The notes under the pieces were generated by a model. The model was not told the origin of the DNA. It made no database searches and saw only the letters and a program-made list of their open reading frames with translations. Positions 59,271-64,000 of a stretch of DNA of 64,000 nucleotides are shown here, in pieces (position 1 is the stretch's first letter; each line of letters starts with the position of its first letter). Made by a program: the position numbers and the translations under genes. The stretch is taken from positions 19,141,141 to 19,205,140 of the forward strand of contig JAKSZT010054215.1 of assembly GCA_026826555.1 (NCBI GenBank), in the 5' to 3' direction. Source of the DNA: Tolypeutes matacus. Taxonomy: Eukaryota > Chordata > Mammalia > Cingulata > Chlamyphoridae.

Positions 59271-61078
59271 ATTAGAGTATTTTTACAGCATTTTACAATT
59301 GCCAAAGCATATGTCTATCTCCCTCGCTAAACTGCAGGCTCCCTTCAGAAAGTATTAAGCCTCAGTTTTTTGTTGTTGTTGCTATTTGATTTTGTGCTTA
59401 AGGCCTAGAAAATAGAAATTAAATTCTTCATCAAATGAATTAAAACATTTTTAATATAAAGATAATTTTAATAATATCTAGAATAGTAAGCAGAATAATG
59501 GGTTGGTGATTTCTTTGTAATTTCTTATAAAACTTAACACAGAATCACGGGCACAGTGAAAATTCTACACATGTAGCTTAAGTATAAATGAATTGTTGGT
59601 CCTAATTTCCTTGAGCTTGTTTCTTCCATTTTCAAACTACATAATCTATGAAATTTGTTCATCTTTTTTCTGGGGAAAAGAATCTCCCAGTGTCTGTAAA
59701 ATAAGAATAATATTTGTTTTTATGTATTATATATTATAATAAAGTAATTAAATTCATATTCTTCAATATAAATGCATAAACATCATCATAATTATAAATA
59801 AAGGCACTCCAGATAAGACAGTGATACATTTGCTTTGAAAGCAGATTGTATTTTGCTGTGAAAACATGACAACAGTATTTTTCTAATTACCTTCTGTATT
59901 TTGGAGAATGGCAATTGGCCAAAGAATTGCATTTTTCCCCCTAAAAGGATATAATCAAATAAATGGTAGATGACGCATTTGTTGACTCTTGGATTTGTAA
60001 ATTAAGCATGCCATTTAACAAGTTATTTTGTCATCCTGATGAGTGGAAACATTGATTTGCAAGATTAATTATACTCACTATTTTTAGAACAAGCAAGGGG
60101 CTTTGCATTAGGGAATTTTGCAGGGCATCAGAATTAGACAGGTAGGGTCCCTGCAGGTCAGACCTCCTTAGAAGACAGAATGTTTACATAAAATCCATCT
60201 TGGTGAAGAAGGTGAGGTTTATAATTCAGTAATTCACCTTGGGGCCATTTCTCATTTTGAAGTCAACTTGGAACTCTCTGCTGAGATGCACCTTCCCAAA
60301 TGTCAATGACAGTCTGCATCTCTAAATAGGCTACTAATTACTAATATATCTTTAGTAATAAAATAACATTTTTGTAAGCAAATACACATATATGCATATA
60401 TATTTATATATCATTTTGCAAATGTTTGTATGTATTGTGAGAATTTTGATTTTTACCCATAATAAAAAATAAATAAATAATAAGTCCAGACCTTTATTAG
60501 TCTTCTGAAAAAGCTATTTCCCCAGAATAAAAAAATATTCTTTTGCTGTCATTGCCCTAGTAAAACATCTTCTGACTCTACTGAAATTCATTGAACAAAT
60601 CTGTTTTATGCTATAGGGTTTCAAAGAGAGTCCCAAGACAGGACTTGGCACTTAGGTTTTGTAGTTACCCAAAGAAATGTAGAAATAACAACCCTTTCCA
60701 AGGAAATGGTATGTAACTCTTTTTAAACAAAATTATATTTTAGGCTTCCTATTTTCAACTACAAGGAAATTCAGGCTTTTCATGGAATGCAGGAATATAT
60801 ATTCTAGTCTAAAATTTCTAAAACAGTTTTCTTTTAAGTACATTTATAATAAAAACCTGTGAATTGGACTCTCATGTCAAGAATAAGTAGAAAATATTAA
60901 GAACCTGGGAAGACGTGCTCAAATTTCATGTTTTTGGAGATCAGGACATGCTTGGAACACTAAGCTTTCTTTATTTTGTTTTTCCCAACCTCGATGCTTG
61001 TTTAAGAAATCCTTTACCTGTAGTTTTTAAAAGAGGAATAAACCACGGCCACAACTGAATGGAGAGGGGAAATAACAT
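59271..61078. other. Intergenic stretch, largely unrecognised
   Basis: It holds the second copy of the putative 3'-transduced sequence (60359-60470). 59800-60310 is non-repetitive in appearance and AT-rich with TAATTA-type words. No exon, promoter or RNA gene could be supported. Confidence 0.4.
60359..60470 (+). repeat. Second copy of the sequence appended to the L1 at 34779-34890
   Basis: AATAACATT(T)TTGTAAGCAAA, ACATATATGCATATATATTTATATATCATTTT and GATTTTTACCCA(C/T)AATAAAA occur in the same order and orientation as at 34781-34885, with scattered substitutions and a 3-bp indel. No L1 3' end precedes it here. Confidence 0.85.
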
Positions 61079-61320
61079 TTGTTAAAGATCAATCTTATGG
61101 GCCAGGCCTCCCCTAAGAATTTCATACGTCTTTTATACTTTAATACTCACAGAGATAAGACGAGGTTGGAAATATTGTCCTCACTTTACAGTAGAAGCTG
61201 TGGGTTAAAGATGTTAGTAACTCATCCTGCCAGTTATGACACCCAGCTAATAACCTGCAGAACTGGGATTCAAACAAGATTTATCTTATTTAAAGTCTGT
61301 GCTCGTTCCATAATCTGAGC
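61079..61320 (-). mobile_element. MIR SINE
   Basis: The plus strand shows CTCACTTTACAGTAGAAGCTGTGGGTTAAAGATG and ACCTGCAGAACTGGGATTCAAAC, the antisense of a MIR core and tRNA-like head. Confidence 0.75.
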
Positions 61321-61549
61321 AAAAGAATTTCAGGATTTTAACTACAGAAAAGAATTTAGTCACACACTACAATTATTCTTCCAATGCTTGCATTACCTTT
61401 AAAACAATGCTTCTACTTAGTGAAAAAAAAAAAAAAAACTTACTCTTTCAAACATCAGCTGATGCTTGAAGACTGCTAATTATGAGAAACTGAGACCAGC
61501 TTATCTAGCTCAAAAATGTTTATAGTTGTACAATCTAACATGCTAGAAA

Positions 61550-61730
61550 CTAGTTGCAAGTAGCTAATTAAATTTAAATTAATTAAAATTACATAAAATT
61601 TAAAATTAAGTTCCTCAGTCTTACTAGTCACATTTCAAATGCTCCGTAGCCACATGTGGCCAACACATTGCGTAGCACAGCTAAAAAATTTCCAACAATG
61701 CGCAAAGTTTTAGTGAATAATGCTGGTCTA
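61550..61730. mobile_element. hAT-type non-autonomous DNA transposon fragment
   Basis: CTCAGTCTTACTAGTCACATTTCAAATGCTCCGTAGCCACATGTGGCCAAC followed by CTAAAAAATTTCCAACAATGCGCAAAG is the reverse arm of the same kind of hAT MITE as 32290-32590. The preceding AATTAATTAAAATTACATAAAATTTAAAATTAAG block is its AT-rich middle. Confidence 0.65.
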
Positions 61731-61964
61731 CGGTATTCAAGCACAGTAAATAAACACACAGTGATACTTAATATATAAACCAATTCAAGAGGAACAGCTG
61801 TGGTTAAGGTTTAAGCAGTCTTAAGTTAGTTCATTGATAACAAGCCCCGCTCCCCCATGAGACTGCGCTTAAGCATCTCCTAACACCCCAATGGCTTCAG
61901 GGGCACAATTGGAAGACGCATGCCATCATCATTGTTGTGTGTAATTACAGAACGTCCTAGGGGA

Positions 61965-62035
61965 GATGGATTCCAAGATCATCTCGTTCAATCACCTCAT
62001 TTGCCAAAGAGGACACTGAGGTTCAGGGAGGTAAG
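61965..62035 (-). mobile_element. MIR-like fragment
   Basis: CATTTGCCAAAGAGGACACTGAGGTTCAGGGAGGTAAGTC resembles the antisense MIR core. It is short. Confidence 0.5.
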
Positions 62036-62173
62036 TCGTTGTCACCTGTCAAACTTGACGGCTCCTATTTGCTCATTTTTAATTCCCATTTGCTCTACAT
62101 GGGGCAGAAAAATAAGCTGGAATTCCTTCTATTTCCAACTCAGTTAAGAGGACAGGGATCCCCTGAAATTGTG

Positions 62174-63428
62174 TACAGGCATATCTTGTTTTATTGCACC
62201 TTGCAGATATTACATTTTTTACAAATTCAAGGTTTGGCAACCCTGCATCAAGCAAGTCTATCAGTGCCAGTTTTCCGACAGCATGTGTTCACTCATGTCT
62301 CTTTCTCACGTTTTGGTAATTCTCACAATATTTGAAAACCTTTCCATTATTACTGTATCTGTTACGGTCACCTGACATCAGCGATCTTTGATGTTACTAT
62401 TGTAATTGTTTGGGGCCACCATGAACCGCACCCATAAATGATGGCGAACTGAATCGATAAATGTTGTGTGTTCTGTTTCCACCAACCAGCTATTCACCGG
62501 TCTCTCTCCTTCTCCTCAGGCCTCCCTATTCCCTGAGTCACAACAATATTGAAAGTAGGCAGTTAATTACCCTACAATGGCCTCTAAGGGTTCAAGTGAA
62601 AGGAGAGTTGCACAGTTGTCATTTTAACTCAAAAGCTAGAAATGATGAAGCTTAGCGAGGAAGGCATGTTGAAAGCTGAGATAGGTCCACAGCCAGGCAT
62701 CTTGCAAAGGAAAAGGTCTTAAAGGAAATTAAAAGTGCTACTGCAGTGAACGCATGAGTGGTAAGAAAGTGTCACATTCTTAGTGCTGATATGGAGAAAG
62801 TTTTAGTGGACTGGATAGAAAATCAAACCAGCTACAAAATTCCCTTAAGCCAAAACCTAATCCAGAGCAAGGCCCCCAACTCTCTTCAATTCTGTGAAGG
62901 CTGAGAGATGTGAGGAAGTCGCAGAAGAAAAGTTTGAAACTAGCAGAGGTTGATTCATGAGGTTTAAGGAAAGAAGCCATCTCTATAACATAAAAGAACA
63001 AGGTGAAGGAGTAAGCACTGATGAAGAAGCTGCAGCAAACTACCCAGAAATTCTAGCTAAAATACGGCAAATTTCATTGTCTTCTCTTAAGAAATCACCT
63101 CAGCCTCACCAACCTTCAGAACCAGCCCTGATCAGTAAGCAGCCGCCATCAACATGGAGGCAAAACCTACCACCAGCAGAAAGATTGAGACTCACTGAAG
63201 GCTCAGATGATGGCTTGCATTTTTTAGCAATAAATATTTTTAAATTAAGGTGTGTACATTGTTTTTTGACATAATGCTATTGCACACTTAATAGACCACA
63301 GTATAGTGTAAACACAATTTTTCTGTGCACTGGGAAACCGAAAGGTCCTTGTGACTCGCTTTATTGCAATATTCACTTTATTGTGGTAGTCTGAAAGAAA
63401 CCCACAATATCTCCAAGGTACACCTGTA
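62174..63428 (+). mobile_element. Tigger1-like (TcMar/pogo) DNA transposon, internally deleted
   Basis: Inverted ends CAGGCATATCTTGTTTTATTGCACC (62176) and, on the other strand, CAGGTGTACCTTGGAGATATTGTGG (ending 63426) are flanked by the TA target duplication (62174-62175, 63427-63428). Characteristic inner blocks are AGCAAGTCTATCAGTGCCAG and CAATAAATATTTTTAAATTAAGGTGTGTACATTG. At 1,251 bp it is about half a full Tigger1; the middle of the transposase gene is missing. Confidence 0.9.
62577..63080 (+). pseudogene. Tigger transposase remnant (N-terminal DNA-binding part)
   Basis: The Met at 62577 (MASKGSS) leads, after a frame change, to KLSEEGMLKAEIG near 62643-62690, the helix-turn-helix region of pogo-type transposases. 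Near 62985-63060 is [22 protein letters not shown], which lies between the DNA-binding and DDE catalytic regions. The DDE domain is deleted; sequence after about 63080 is the element's 3' part. No activity is possible. CENP-B derives from this superfamily, but nothing here suggests domestication. Confidence 0.75.
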
Positions 63429-63922
63429 TTATTTTTGTTATTTATTCTACATCATCAAGGAGAGTGACCCATAGATTTACAAAGATTTCATCAGAATCTT
63501 GAAGCATTTTGTGATGCTCAAAATGATTTTTAAAAATGATTTTAAAAACTGCTGGACCTAAATATAGCTTTCTAAAAAAGTGATTGCAGTGCAGGATTTA
63601 ACGTATATTAAAATATATACTTTTATTATATATATTTTGAGATCAAAAATATTAAGTAATGGGCAAGAATCAGAATTGATTCCCAAACTGTCACTCTTAT
63701 AGGGAAATTTCAGATGAATCAGAAACACCATATTAAATTAAAATAAATATTTGCAATTTTTTATAAAAAGACTAAAGATTTTGTTGCACATACTACAGCA
63801 TAGATATGATTGAGAACAACATTTTGAATTTAAGAAATTGAACAGATTCCTTTTACTTACTTAAAAGAAAAGCAACAAGAGAATTAGAAATCCTAAAGCA
63901 GTTATTGGCTGTAATCAGAAAT
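63429..63922. other. AT-rich intergenic stretch, nothing recognised
   Basis: No repeat, RNA or gene signature was found between the Tigger copy and the poly(T) insertion. Confidence 0.45.
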
Positions 63923-63965
63923 GCTCTTGACTTTGTTTTTTTTTTTTTTTTTCGCTCTTGACTTT
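63923..63965 (-). mobile_element. Almost pure poly(A) insertion with 12-bp TSD
   Basis: GCTCTTGACTTT is repeated exactly at 63923-63934 and 63954-63965, with only G, T17 and C between. This is what an L1-type insertion truncated within its poly(A) tail would leave. Confidence 0.75.
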
Positions 63966-64000
63966 ATTATTTTGATGATGTATAAAAGCTCAGAGATGGG

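Noticed and set aside
61411..61450. A-run flanked by ACTTAGT and ACTTACT as a second poly(A)-only insertion
   Set aside because: The flanks are not identical and are short, so a simple A-tract is as likely.
1..64000. A new protein-based system, gene cluster or operon
   Set aside because: Every long coding-like stretch traces to L1 ORFs, the Tigger transposase or a doubtful env fragment. No spliced host exon, RNA gene or non-transposon domain could be supported by reading alone.

Overview
This window is mammalian intergenic DNA, AT-rich and without an intact host gene. It suggests a xenarthran, most likely an armadillo. The evidence is a set of short retroposons that begin as a tRNA-Ala-like sequence, with A and B boxes and a CCCGGGTTCGAT-type core, as in the DAS SINEs described from Dasypus. 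These occur beside young LINE-1 (L1) copies and ancient placental repeats (MIR, L2, L1M, hAT and Tigger DNA transposons, MaLR-like LTRs). The species call is inferred from repeats only.

Layout. 1-118 is the 3' end of an L1 that continues off the window. 1763-10064 is a long, decayed L1 (L1-A), interrupted at 5327-7751 by a 2.4-kb L1 insertion made only of 3'UTR. 10099-13401 holds two DAS SINEs, an old L1 ORF2 piece, an L2 fragment and a small hAT element. 15061-17309 holds two solo LTRs. 17557-26672 is a full-length L1 (L1-B, 9.1 kb) with a perfect 15-bp target-site duplication (TSD), a 1.8-kb 5'UTR and a 2.8-kb 3'UTR. 27050-33390 is ancient repeats (L1M, L2, MIR, LTRs, hAT). 33560-35450 holds a possible decayed retroviral env fragment in reverse, split by another L1 3' end that seems to carry a 3' transduction. 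37900-49000 is ancient L2 and L1M pieces, one LTR inside an L1M, and a 102-bp processed-transcript insertion. 49320-49480 is a GGAA/GGAG microsatellite containing a 10-N gap. About 49500-58785 is a second long L1 of the older family (L1-C), carrying a 3.6-kb twin-primed (partly inverted) L1 and a dimeric tRNA-derived SINE. 62176-63426 is an internally deleted Tigger1-like DNA transposon.

The parts do not form a pathway. They record successive insertions: L1M and L2, then LTRs, then the L1-A/L1-C family, then the L1-B family (which inserts into L1-A, L1-C and the env-like sequence) and the SINEs. No L1 reading frame here is intact, so none can move by itself. I found no convincing novel protein-coding system. 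The most useful observations are structural: a complete twin-priming product, a duplicated 3'-end module in the young L1 family, a candidate 3' transduction with a second copy 26 kb away, and an almost pure poly(A) insertion with a 12-bp TSD.
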